Assembly: GCF_001612805.1 (NCBI RefSeq)
Contig: NZ_BDBD01000004.1
Coordinates: 310,001-374,000, forward strand
DNA: 64,000 nucleotides
Reading direction: 5' to 3'
Source: Nocardia coubleae NBRC 108252
Lineage (GTDB): Bacteria > Actinomycetota > Actinomycetes > Mycobacteriales > Mycobacteriaceae
Shown: one piece after another, positions 33,311-42,096 of the stretch
Layout of the letters: every line of letters begins with the position of its first letter
Numbering within the stretch: position 1 is the first letter of the stretch
Position numbers and translations under genes: made by a program
Notes under the pieces: model-generated
What the model was told of the DNA's origin: nothing
What the model saw: the letters and a program-made list of their open reading frames with translations, nothing else
Databases searched by the model: none

Positions 33311-34561
33311 ATGTCGGTCGCCGAGGAACCAACCGCAGCAGAGCCCCTGCTCGCCCCCGCCGAGGGGGTTCCACCCGTGCTGGCCTCCCCCGACGAGGTC
33401 GCCGCGGCCGCCAAATCCATCGCCGCGGGCACCGGCCCGCTCGCCGTCGACGCCGAACGCGCGTCCGGTTTCCGCTACTCCGCGCGCGCCTACCTGATCC
33501 AGCTGCGCCGCGAAGGCGCCGGCACCTTCCTGATCGACCCGATCCCCGTCACCGACGCGCTCACCCCACTGGCCGAGGCGATCAACGACCTCGAATGGGT
33601 ACTGCACTCCGCCGACCAGGACCTCCCCGGCCTCGCCGAGCTCGGCCTGCGCCCCGCCCGCCTCTTCGACACCGAACTCGGCGGCCGCCTCGCCGGCTAC
33701 GAGCGCGTCGGCCTGGCCGCCATGGTGGAGAACCTGCTCGGCCGTTCCCTGCGCAAAGGCCACGGCGCCGCCGACTGGTCCACCCGCCCGCTGCCCGACG
33801 AGTGGCTCAACTACGCCGCCCTCGACGTGGAACTCCTCCTGGAACTGCGCGACACCGTCGCCGAAGACCTCGCCGCCCAGGGCAAAATGGACTGGGCCGC
33901 AGAGGAATTCGAACACGTCCGCACCATGGACCCGCCCGCCCCCAAGGCCGACCGCTGGCGCCGCACCTCCGGCATCCACACCCTGCGCCGCCCCCGCCAA
34001 CTCGCCGTCGTCCGCGAACTGTGGACCACCCGCGACGAACTGGCCCGCGCACGCGACGTCGCCCCCTCCCGCATCCTCCCCGACTCCGCCATCGTCGCCG
34101 CCGCGACCAACGACCCACGCACCATCGCCCAACTGCGCACCCTCCCCGTCTTCGGCGGCCCCCGCCAACGCCGCTACTCCCGCGACTGGCTCGCCGCCGT
34201 AGACCGAGCCCGCGCCCTCCCCGACAAACAACTCCCACCCCTCACTTTGCCCTTCGACGGCCCACCCCCCGTCAACCGCTGGGAACGCCGCGACCCCATC
34301 GCCGCTGCCCGCCTCACCACCGCCCGCAACGCCATGGGCGATCTCTCCACCGAACACTCCATCCCGGTAGAGAACCTCCTCTCCCCCGATCTGGTGCGTC
34401 GCCTGTGCTGGGACGGGCTCCCCGACTACAAGAACGTCGGCACCCCCGAAGAGCTCTCCGCCGCGATCGAGGAGTTCCTGCGTGCAGGTGGGGCACGACC
34501 ATGGCAACGAACCCTCGCCGTCCCGGCGCTGACCAAGGCACTCACCCCGAAGGTCGAGTAG
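33311..34561 (+). CDS. rnd: Ribonuclease D with HRDC domain
   Basis: A 416-residue RNase D-type 3'-5' exoribonuclease. The DEDDy exonuclease domain has VDAERASGFRYS (D-x-E), HSADQDLPGL, FDTELGGRLAGY and YAALDVELLLEL with the final Tyr and Asp. An HRDC domain follows at about residues 215-290 (LRRPRQLAVVRELWTTRDELAR), then a second helical domain. It trims tRNA and other stable RNA 3' ends in the cytosol. A short N-terminal tail of about 25 residues is disordered. Codon use shifts to very high GC3 with many CCC/CGC in the second half. Confidence 0.92.
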   Translation: MSVAEEPTAAEPLLAPAEGVPPVLASPDEVAAAAKSIAAGTGPLAVDAERASGFRYSARAYLIQLRREGAGTFLIDPIPVTDALTPLAEAINDLEWVLHSADQDLPGLAELGLRPARLFDTELGGRLAGYERVGLAAMVENLLGRSLRKGHGAADWSTRPLPDEWLNYAALDVELLLELRDTVAEDLAAQGKMDWAAEEFEHVRTMDPPAPKADRWRRTSGIHTLRRPRQLAVVRELWTTRDELARARDVAPSRILPDSAIVAAATNDPRTIAQLRTLPVFGGPRQRRYSRDWLAAVDRARALPDKQLPPLTLPFDGPPPVNRWERRDPIAAARLTTARNAMGDLSTEHSIPVENLLSPDLVRRLCWDGLPDYKNVGTPEELSAAIEEFLRAGGARPWQRTLAVPALTKALTPKVE

Positions 34562-34669
34562 CTCAGTTCGTCAGACGCAGCCGTGAAGCGCCCAGAGCCG
34601 CGGGTGACGGGGTAGTCCACCAAGCTGCACTCGCGTCCAATCCGCCGAATCTCATTTTTCGACCGCGAT

Positions 34670-34897
34670 TCACTCATAGTTCAGTCCGGCATACAAGAGT
34701 AGCGCGAGGAAGTTCCAATCGATTCCGACAGGAATACTTTGACGGTTTTCCACGAACGCCGCGAGAGCTTCCAGAAATCGCGGCATCGTTGCATTCTCGA
34801 AAGCATCGGGGTCGCCGATCACCTGCGTACGCAGATTCAGCGCAAATTCCACAAACCGTTGCCGATTCTCGACTCCGGGAAATTCCAATTCTTCCAC
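34670..34897 (-). CDS. DUF7660-like small protein
   Basis: A 75-residue acidic protein. The order RQRFVEFALNLR, FENATMPRFLEALAAFVEN and WNFLALLLYAGLNYE matches the small DUF7660-type family (ENxTLxxFLEAxxAW, then a W...LAxxLxxAxxYE end). The function is unknown. The GTG at 34897 follows a GGGACGAGG sequence. The surrounding 500 bp are much less GC-rich than neighbouring genes and the gene is not part of the conserved block, so recent acquisition is likely. Confidence 0.65.
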   Translation of the reverse strand: MEELEFPGVENRQRFVEFALNLRTQVIGDPDAFENATMPRFLEALAAFVENRQSIPVGIDWNFLALLLYAGLNYE

Positions 34898-35095
34898 GTC
34901 CCTCGTCCCCTAGATTCTTACTGCTCATGACGCATCCTCGTCGGACATCCGACATTGTGAACGAAGTGGCGCCAAATATTCAATAGACGTCCTCTGTTCA
35001 TTTCACGACAAGACGTAAAGCACTGTGCGAAAAATGGATCGACAGGCCGCTTGATCGTGGTTAGTGTCGGGTGTCGACTATCGAGAGGAATCGTT

Positions 35096-35929
35096 GTGTA
35101 CGAAGAGGCGATCGCCACCAATCGGGCGAATTGGGATGAGCGGGCCGAGGTGCATGTGCGGTCGCGGATGTATGACGTGGATGCGTATGTCGCGGATTCG
35201 GGGCGGATCTCGTCGGTGGTGCGCAACGACCTGGGGGTGCTGGCGCCGCACTTGCCGGAGTCCGGGATCGTGGGGCGGTCGTTGTTGCATCTGCAGTGTC
35301 ATATCGGGATCGATACTTTGTCGTGGGTGCGGCTCGGTGCGGTGGATGTGCACGGGCTCGATCTGTCGCCGAATTCGTTGCGGCACGCGGAGCGGATCGC
35401 GCGGGAGGCGGGGTGTGCCGTCACCTGGGTCGAAGGGGATGCGCGGCGGGCTTCGGAGCTGGTCGGGCGGCGGTTCGACACCGTGGTGACGAGTGCGGGA
35501 ACCATTGTGTGGTTGCCGGAGCTCTCGGCTTGGGCTCGGTCGATCCACGATCTGCTGGAGCCGGGTGGAGTGTTCTCGATCCGGGACGATCATCCGATCC
35601 TCGGCGCGATGGGGTTCGAGCCGTGGGAGATCTCCGACGACTACCTCGGTGGGGGCGGGACGAGGACGTACACGGATTCGGGCACTTACACCGAGGATTC
35701 CGCCGGGCAGATCACCCACACCACCAATCACGAATGGCGACACGATCTCGGTGAGGTCGTGGGAGCGCTGCTCGACGCGGGACTGACGATCGAGGCGGTG
35801 CGGGAGCTGCCCTATATGGACTGGCCCGCCTTCCCGGAACTCGTTGCCTGCGAACAGGGTTGGACATTGCCACCCGGACGGCCGCGAATTCCGTTGAACT
35901 TCGCGGTCGTCGCCAGGCGGAGAGGTTAG
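35096..35929 (+). CDS. Class I SAM-dependent methyltransferase
   Basis: A 277-residue methyltransferase. Motif I is [15 protein letters not shown], an aspartate for SAM ribose follows in [11 protein letters not shown], and [12 protein letters not shown] and [13 protein letters not shown] are motifs II/III-like. Residues about 180-240 form a cap rich in Gly/Thr/Asp ([16 protein letters not shown]). The substrate is unknown. The GTG at 35096 follows GAGAGGAA. The stop overlaps the convergent dxs stop in a TTAG. It is not in the mycobacterial order I recall, so it is probably a local insertion with the DUF7660 gene. Confidence 0.85.
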   Translation: MYEEAIATNRANWDERAEVHVRSRMYDVDAYVADSGRISSVVRNDLGVLAPHLPESGIVGRSLLHLQCHIGIDTLSWVRLGAVDVHGLDLSPNSLRHAERIAREAGCAVTWVEGDARRASELVGRRFDTVVTSAGTIVWLPELSAWARSIHDLLEPGGVFSIRDDHPILGAMGFEPWEISDDYLGGGGTRTYTDSGTYTEDSAGQITHTTNHEWRHDLGEVVGALLDAGLTIEAVRELPYMDWPAFPELVACEQGWTLPPGRPRIPLNFAVVARRRG

Positions 35930-37821
35930 TGGGCGCCGAGCCAGGCGGTGATGCGCTGGGTGATGGCTTCGGGGGTGAGGCCTAGGTCCTCGAGGATTTC
36001 GGGGCGGGAGGCGTGGTCGAGGAACTGCTGGGGGACGCCGAGATCGCGGGTGGGGACGTCGAGGCCGGCGGCGCGCAGGCGAGCGGAGAGGGTGGAGCCG
36101 ATGCCGCCGTGCAGGCCGCCGTCTTCGAGAGTGACGACCAGGCGGTAGTTCTCGGCGAGTTTGACCAGGGTGTCGGAGATCGGCAGGACCCAGCGGGGGT
36201 CGACCACGGTCACCGAGATGCCCTGGGGGGCAAGGTGTTCGGCGACGTGCATGGCGGTGTCGGCGAAGGGGCCGACGGCGACGAGCAGGACGTCACCGTG
36301 CTGGGACTGCACCGTGCCCGCGCCGGGCACGGCCAGGCGGAGGATGTCGAGGCCGTCGAGGCGTTCGACGGCGGTGATGTCTTCGGCGACAGTGCCTTTC
36401 GGGAAACGCAGCACGGTGGGGCCGTCGGTGACGGAGAGCGCCTCGGCGAGTTCCTCACGCAGGGTGGCGCCGTCGCGGGGGGCGGCCACGCGGATGCCGG
36501 GGATGATGCCGAGCAGCGAGAAGTCCCACATGCCGTTGTGACTGGCGCCGTCGGGGCCGGTGATGCCCGCCCGGTCGAGGACGACGGTGACGGGCTGTTT
36601 CAGCAGCGCCACATCCATCAGCAGCTGGTCGAAGGCACGGTTGAGGAACGTGGCGTAGATGGCGACCACGGGGTGCATGCCGCCGAGTGCCAGGCCGGCG
36701 GCGGAGGTCATCGCGTGCTGTTCGGCGATGCCGACGTCGAACATGCGCTCGGGGAAGCGTTCACCGAACGCGGCAAGACCGGTGGGGCCGGGCATGGCGG
36801 CGGTGATGGCGACGATGTCGTCGCGGCGCGCGGCGTGCTCGATGAGTTCCTCGGAGAACACGGCCGTCCAGCCCTTGGCCTTCTTACCCGCCAGGGGGCG
36901 GCCGGTGAGCGGGTCGATGGGGTCGCAGGCGTGCATCTGGTCGGCGACGTGGTTTTCGGCGTGCTCGTAGCCGTTGCCCTTGCGGGTCACCACATGCACC
37001 ACGACGGGGCCGCCGAAGTCCTTGGCGCGACGCATGGCCGCCTCGAGCGCGACCAGGTCGTGGCCGTCGACGGGGCCCACGTACTTCATGCCCAGATCGC
37101 CGAACAGTTCCTGCGGGCTCACGGCGTCTTTGATCCCGGCCTTGAGCGCGTGCACCATCGAGTAGGCCGAATCCCCCACGGCCGGAATGCTTTTCAGCAG
37201 ACGTTTCCCGGTGTCGAGGGCATGCTCGTAGGCCGGCTGGGTGCGCAGGGCGGTGAGCCGGTCGGCGAGGCCACCGATGGTCGGCGCGTAGGAGCGGCCG
37301 TTGTCGTTGACGACGACCACCACCGGGCGGTCGGCACCGGCGATGTTGTTGAGCGCCTCCCAGCACATGCCGCCGGTGAGCGCGCCGTCACCGACGACGG
37401 CGACCACGGTGCGGTTCTGGTCGGTGAGCGAGAACGCCTTGGCCAGGCCGTCGGCGTAGGACAGGGCGGCCGAGGCGTGCGAGGACTCCACCCAGTCGTG
37501 TTCGCTCTCGGCACGGCTCGGGTAGCCGGACAGGCCGTCGCGCATGCGCAGCGTGTCGAAGCGGTCCTTGCGGCCGGTGAGGATCTTGTGCACATAGGCC
37601 TGGTGGCCGGTGTCGAAGATCAACGGGTCGGCCGGGGAATCGAAGATCCGGTGCAGGGCAATGGTCAGCTCGACCACACCGAGGTTGGGACCGAGATGAC
37701 CACCGGTGGCGGCGACCTTCGCCACCAGGAACTCGCGGATCTCGTCCGCCAGTTCCCGCAGCTGCGGCACGCTCAGCCGGCGCAGATCTTCGGGTGAATC
37801 CACCCGCGACAGCACTCCCAC
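35926..37821 (-). CDS. dxs: 1-deoxy-D-xylulose-5-phosphate synthase
   Basis: A 631-residue thiamine-diphosphate enzyme that condenses pyruvate and glyceraldehyde-3-phosphate, the first step of the MEP isoprenoid pathway. TPP-binding [36 protein letters not shown] near the N-terminus and [19 protein letters not shown] in the transketolase-like pyrimidine domain are intact, and length is normal. The GTG at 37821 (VGVLSRV) follows GGAGGGA. The product feeds decaprenyl phosphate used by envelope enzymes such as AftC. It is divergent from the glsA fusion gene across a 216-bp gap. Confidence 0.96.
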   Translation of the reverse strand: MGVLSRVDSPEDLRRLSVPQLRELADEIREFLVAKVAATGGHLGPNLGVVELTIALHRIFDSPADPLIFDTGHQAYVHKILTGRKDRFDTLRMRDGLSGYPSRAESEHDWVESSHASAALSYADGLAKAFSLTDQNRTVVAVVGDGALTGGMCWEALNNIAGADRPVVVVVNDNGRSYAPTIGGLADRLTALRTQPAYEHALDTGKRLLKSIPAVGDSAYSMVHALKAGIKDAVSPQELFGDLGMKYVGPVDGHDLVALEAAMRRAKDFGGPVVVHVVTRKGNGYEHAENHVADQMHACDPIDPLTGRPLAGKKAKGWTAVFSEELIEHAARRDDIVAITAAMPGPTGLAAFGERFPERMFDVGIAEQHAMTSAAGLALGGMHPVVAIYATFLNRAFDQLLMDVALLKQPVTVVLDRAGITGPDGASHNGMWDFSLLGIIPGIRVAAPRDGATLREELAEALSVTDGPTVLRFPKGTVAEDITAVERLDGLDILRLAVPGAGTVQSQHGDVLLVAVGPFADTAMHVAEHLAPQGISVTVVDPRWVLPISDTLVKLAENYRLVVTLEDGGLHGGIGSTLSARLRAAGLDVPTRDLGVPQQFLDHASRPEILEDLGLTPEAITQRITAWLGAH

Positions 37822-38025
37822 CTGAACTCGCTCCCTCCGGACTTCCGATTGATCCGCCCAGTGTATTTGGCCGGGCCGCGGGCGAAAGCCCCCGACCGGT
37901 GTCGCGCACTGTCCGACGGTAGCCGGGACGGCCCGCCGACCAGCGGGCGCACCCCCGGCTGACGGGCGCGACGTGTGAGCACAATCTCCCCGCGCGTCCG
38001 CCCGGGAACCGTTGTCAATGCCCCC

Positions 38026-38031
38026 TACAGT
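38026..38031 (+). promoter_or_regulatory. -10 box of a leaderless glsA mRNA
   Basis: TACAGT is exactly 6 nt before the GTG at 38038. Confidence 0.5.
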
Positions 38032-38037
38032 GACGCT

Positions 38038-39870
38038 GTGGCCGAACCGAACAGGATCGATCCCGGGGTGGTCGCGGGCATTCTCGACGAGGTGTACGCG
38101 GCCTGCCGAGACGACACCTCCGGCGCGCCCGCCGACTACATCCCCGAACTCGCCGCCGTCGCACCGGACTCGTTCGGGCTGTGCCTCGCCACCGCCGACG
38201 GGCTGGTCTACCGGGTCGGCGACACCGATGTCGGGTTCACCATCCAGTCGATCTCCAAGCCGTTCACCTACGCGCTCGCCCTGGCCGACCGGGGACTCGA
38301 CGAAGTCGCCCGCCACATCGATGTGGAACCCTCGGGCGAACCGTTCAACGAGATCGCGCTCGAACCCGACACCCAGCGCCCGAGCAACCCGATGATCAAC
38401 TCCGGGGCGATCACCGCCGCCTCGCTGATCGAGGGGCCCGACGAGTTCGAACGGGTGCGGGACTGCTACTCGCGCTTCGCCGGACGCGAGCTGCGCGTGA
38501 ACGACGCTGTGTACCAGTCGGAATCACGCACCGGATACCGCAACCGGGCGATCGGCTACATGCTGCGTTCGGTGGGGATCATCGACGTGGACCCCGACGC
38601 CGTCGTCGACCGCTACTTCCGCCAGTGCTCGATCGAAGTGACCTGTGCCGACCTGGCAGTGATGGCGGCGACGCTGGCCGACAACGGCGTGAACCCGGCG
38701 ACGCACGAGCGGGCGTTGTCGACGGCACTGACCGAACGGGTGCTGAGTGTGATGACCACCTGCGGCATGTACAACGCGGCGGGCGACTGGGTGACCACGG
38801 TGGGGCTACCCGCCAAGAGCGGGGTGGGCGGCGGGATCATCGCGGTGCTGCCCGGGCAGCTCGGCATCTCGGTGTACTCGCCACGCCTGGACGGTCAGGG
38901 CAACAGTGTGCGCGGAGTGGCGGCATGCCGGGAACTGTCACGGCGGCTCGAACTGCACTTCTGTCACGTGACCCGGTCCGCGCGCACCGCCATCCGCGCC
39001 GAGCACTCGGTGTCGGAACTGCCCTCCCGGATGCGCCGCTCCCCCGACGACGCCGCCGTGCTCGCCGCGCACGGTGACCGCGCCCGCGTCTACGAACTGC
39101 ACGGTGACCTGCTGTTCTCCGGCGCCGAACGGGCGGTCCGGGCCATAGAGGCCGCCTCGGGCGAGCTCGACGCGCTGGCGATCGACCTGCGCCGGGTAGG
39201 TGAGGTGAGCGTGGTGGCACGCGGGATGATCGACGCGTTGCAGGCCGAGCTCGTCCCGGCCGGGGTGCGGGTGGCGCTGGTCGATCCCGACGCCAAGCTC
39301 GGCCACGACGTGTCGAGCCTGCGGCCCGACGACCCGCGCGGGCGGGTGTTCATCGATCGCGATACCGCCACCGAATGGTGTGAGGACATCGTGCTCGCCC
39401 GGCACCGACCACCCGGAACACACCCGACCACCTCGATCGCCCTCGACGAGCACCCGCTGCTGGCCGAGCTCGATCCCGACGACCGCGCCCGGCTGGCCGC
39501 CGATTTCGGCGAGCGAACCTTCGCCAGGGGCGAGACGATCGCCGAACGCGGTGATCAGCGCTCGGGGCTGTACCTGATCCTGGACGGGCGGGTGCGGCTC
39601 ACCTTCCCCGGCACCGACGGGCGGACGCACCGGCTGGTGACCTTGTCGGCGGGGATGTCGTTCGGCGAGATACCGATGCTGGTCGGCAAACCGTTCGTCA
39701 ACGCGGTGATCGCCGAAACCCAGGTGCGGGTGGCGGTACTGAGCCCGGCGGTGTTCGACTCGCTCACCGAGGTGCATCCGAAGCTCAAACTCGCACTGCT
39801 GCAACGGCTCGCGGCCGGTGCGTACGCCCAGATGGAAGCCACGGTGCGCACCATCTCCGGCACGCAGTGA
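38038..39870 (+). CDS. glsA: Glutaminase A fused to STAS and cyclic-nucleotide-binding domains
   Basis: A 610-residue fusion. Residues about 1-310 are a beta-lactamase-fold glutaminase: S-x-x-K in [10 protein letters not shown] (about 71-74), [12 protein letters not shown], and [22 protein letters not shown]. Residues about 350-430 are a STAS domain ([29 protein letters not shown]). Residues about 455-590 are a CRP-type cyclic-nucleotide-binding domain ([40 protein letters not shown]). Glutamine hydrolysis may thus respond to a nucleotide and a partner or anion. Isolated GlsA enzymes are about 310 residues. The GTG start fits a leaderless promoter. It may be co-transcribed with the SIMPL gene 70 bp downstream. 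Confidence 0.93.
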   Translation: MAEPNRIDPGVVAGILDEVYAACRDDTSGAPADYIPELAAVAPDSFGLCLATADGLVYRVGDTDVGFTIQSISKPFTYALALADRGLDEVARHIDVEPSGEPFNEIALEPDTQRPSNPMINSGAITAASLIEGPDEFERVRDCYSRFAGRELRVNDAVYQSESRTGYRNRAIGYMLRSVGIIDVDPDAVVDRYFRQCSIEVTCADLAVMAATLADNGVNPATHERALSTALTERVLSVMTTCGMYNAAGDWVTTVGLPAKSGVGGGIIAVLPGQLGISVYSPRLDGQGNSVRGVAACRELSRRLELHFCHVTRSARTAIRAEHSVSELPSRMRRSPDDAAVLAAHGDRARVYELHGDLLFSGAERAVRAIEAASGELDALAIDLRRVGEVSVVARGMIDALQAELVPAGVRVALVDPDAKLGHDVSSLRPDDPRGRVFIDRDTATEWCEDIVLARHRPPGTHPTTSIALDEHPLLAELDPDDRARLAADFGERTFARGETIAERGDQRSGLYLILDGRVRLTFPGTDGRTHRLVTLSAGMSFGEIPMLVGKPFVNAVIAETQVRVAVLSPAVFDSLTEVHPKLKLALLQRLAAGAYAQMEATVRTISGTQ

Positions 39871-39940
39871 CCGGGCGCGGAACCCGAGGGCGCCGCGAGA
39901 CGTTGGGCAGCACAACAGGCCCCGACCGACAGGAGCAGCG

Positions 39941-40606
39941 GTGAGCGAACGATCCTCTCAGCCGAGCACCACCACCTTCGGACGCGGCACGGTGCGCGCG
40001 ATCCCCGATCTCATCCGCGTCACCCTGACGGTGGAATCGCGCGCCGCCACGGTCGCGGGCGCCTACGACCGGGCTGGTCAGCGGGTGAACGCAGTGGTCG
40101 CGGCGTTGCGCACGGCCGGGGTGCGTGACAGCGACATGGCGACCAGCGGGCTCAGTGTGCGCACCGAGACCGTCTACACCGACAACGGCCGCAACGAGAT
40201 CGTCGGCTACCTCGCCTCCACGGGTCTCAGCATCGCGCTGCGCGAGGGCAGCGGTGCCGAACCCGCCGAGACCGTGGCCGCCGCGGTGAACGCGGGCGGC
40301 GACGACGTGCGCCTGGGCGGGCTCACCCGGGGCATCGCCGACCCCGCGCCACTGCTGGTGCAGGCCCGCGACGCCGCCTACGACGACGCGCTCGCCAAGG
40401 CCGAGCAGTACGCGACGCGCGCGGGTGTGCGCCTGGGCGCGGTGCTGCAGATCACCGAGGACACCTCACCCACACCCCGCGCCTACGACGTAAGCGCCGA
40501 GATGGATTCACCGATCATGTTCGCGCGCAGCAGTTCTCCGGTGCCGGTCGTGCCGGGCGAGACCGAGGTGGGCGCGAGTGTGCGGGTGACATGGGCGCTG
40601 GAATAG
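39941..40606 (+). CDS. SIMPL (DUF541) domain protein
   Basis: A 221-residue SIMPL protein: TTTFGRGTVRAIPDLIRVTLTVES opens the domain, SDMATSGLSVRTETVY and ARDAAYDDALAKAEQYATRAGVRLG follow, and it ends with VGASVRVTWALE. Most SIMPL/DUF541 proteins are exported, but no signal peptide or membrane segment is visible here, so this one should be cytosolic unless secreted otherwise. The GTG at 39941 follows AGGAG. Its function is unknown; relatives are linked to oxidative stress and signalling. Confidence 0.85.
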   Translation: MSERSSQPSTTTFGRGTVRAIPDLIRVTLTVESRAATVAGAYDRAGQRVNAVVAALRTAGVRDSDMATSGLSVRTETVYTDNGRNEIVGYLASTGLSIALREGSGAEPAETVAAAVNAGGDDVRLGGLTRGIADPAPLLVQARDAAYDDALAKAEQYATRAGVRLGAVLQITEDTSPTPRAYDVSAEMDSPIMFARSSSPVPVVPGETEVGASVRVTWALE

Positions 40607-40707
40607 CACGCCCGCCATCGCGCCTTCCCCGACGAACCGACGGGAACTACCCGCACCTGGGTGCACCGCAGCCCAGGAGGCGTTGATCCGATGCGGTCGT
40701 CGGGTTG

Positions 40708-42066
40708 TCAGCGGTCGAGTAATGCGACGCATTCCACGTGGTGGGTGGCCGGGAAGGCGTCGAACGCGCGCAACTCGGCCAGGTGGTAACCCGCGTCGAG
40801 GTACAACCCCAGGTCGCGGGCGAAAGAGGCCGGGTCGCAGCCGATGTGGACGATGCGGCGGGGGTCGGCGTCGGCGACGGCGGCCACGACTTCCTTGCCC
40901 GCGCCCGCGCGTGGGGGGTCGAGGACGACCACGTCGGGGGTGGAGGTGGCCTCGCGAGCCCAGCGTTCGACCCGGCCCGCCCGCAACTGCACCCACGGCA
41001 GGTCCCGCAATGCGGCCGTACCGTCGGCGACCGCGGAGCGGGCCGATTCCACCGCCGACACCGCACCCGTCTGCCCGGTCTGCTCCCCCAGCCGCGCCGC
41101 GAAGACACCGACACCGCTGTAGAGATCCCAGCCCGAGCCACCCGGTTCCAACCCGGACCATTCGGCAACGAGATCCGAATAGCATTGCGCCGCACCATGA
41201 TGCGCCTGCCAGAAGCCTGTGGCCGACAGTTCCCAGCGACGGCCCGCGACATACTCCACCGCCCGGCCGCTGCCCGCCAGCACCCATTCCTCGCGCGGCG
41301 CGTTGGTCGCGGACTTACGGGCGGCGGCCCGGTCACGGACCGCGCCACGGTCGTCGGCGACGGGGCGGCCGGATTCTCGGTGCCGTGCGGGACGTTGCCC
41401 ACGTCCTCGGGACCCGCCGCGCGGGGTGGCGGGGCGGGTGCCCGGGCGGTCCGCCTCGGCGGCCGGAGCCAGTTCGACGATGTGGCGGACGCCGTCACCG
41501 TCCACGGCGATCACCAGGTCGGCGCCGGGTGTCCAGGATCGCTCGGCCACCCCGTCGAGTGCGCCCGATACCGGCTGCGGACAGCGCAGATCCGGGATCA
41601 CCTCGGTGCTGCGGTAGCGGTGCACACCCGCGCGACCGGCCGCGTCGACCACCAGTCGCACCCTGGTGCGCCAGCCGCCGACGACCTCCTCGCCGATCGG
41701 TTCGACCTCGATCTCGCGCTCGATCCCGGCCAGCCTGCGCAGTTGCTCGGCCACCACGGTCGCCTTGAGCGCGCGCTGGGCGGCGGGGGTCGCGAAGGAG
41801 AAATCGCAGCACCCCGCCCCACCCGGCCCCGACACCGGACAGGTCGCGGGGACACGATCTGCGGAGGCCTCGATGATCTCCACCGCGTCGGCACGGCAGA
41901 ACGAACCACCACGATCCTCGGTGACCCGGGCGCGCACCAGCTCACCGGGCAGTCCGTGCCGCACGAAGACCACCCGGCCCTCGTGACGGCCCACGCAGAA
42001 CCCGCCGTGCCCGGGCGCACCGAGGCGCACCTCGAATTCCTGTCCGCGCCAATCACTCACAGCCAC
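40708..42066 (-). CDS. TrmA/RlmC-type RNA methyltransferase with TRAM domain
   Basis: A 452-residue SAM-dependent (uracil-5)-methyltransferase family member. An N-terminal TRAM-like domain is followed by an iron-sulphur cysteine set (TCPVSGPGGAGCCDF). The methyltransferase part has WDLYSGVGVFAARLGEQ, VVLDPPRAGAGKEV and the catalytic-Cys motif HIGCDPASFARD. Residues about 215-275 form a basic, low-complexity insertion (TPRGGSRGRGQRPARHR) that interrupts the domain. The target is a tRNA or rRNA uridine. It matches Rv2689c. A GTG at 42066 or 42060 could be the start. Confidence 0.88.
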   Translation of the reverse strand: MAVSDWRGQEFEVRLGAPGHGGFCVGRHEGRVVFVRHGLPGELVRARVTEDRGGSFCRADAVEIIEASADRVPATCPVSGPGGAGCCDFSFATPAAQRALKATVVAEQLRRLAGIEREIEVEPIGEEVVGGWRTRVRLVVDAAGRAGVHRYRSTEVIPDLRCPQPVSGALDGVAERSWTPGADLVIAVDGDGVRHIVELAPAAEADRPGTRPATPRGGSRGRGQRPARHRESGRPVADDRGAVRDRAAARKSATNAPREEWVLAGSGRAVEYVAGRRWELSATGFWQAHHGAAQCYSDLVAEWSGLEPGGSGWDLYSGVGVFAARLGEQTGQTGAVSAVESARSAVADGTAALRDLPWVQLRAGRVERWAREATSTPDVVVLDPPRAGAGKEVVAAVADADPRRIVHIGCDPASFARDLGLYLDAGYHLAELRAFDAFPATHHVECVALLDR

Positions 42067-42096
42067 ACACCCACTTCCGTTGTCGGCCGGGCACGC

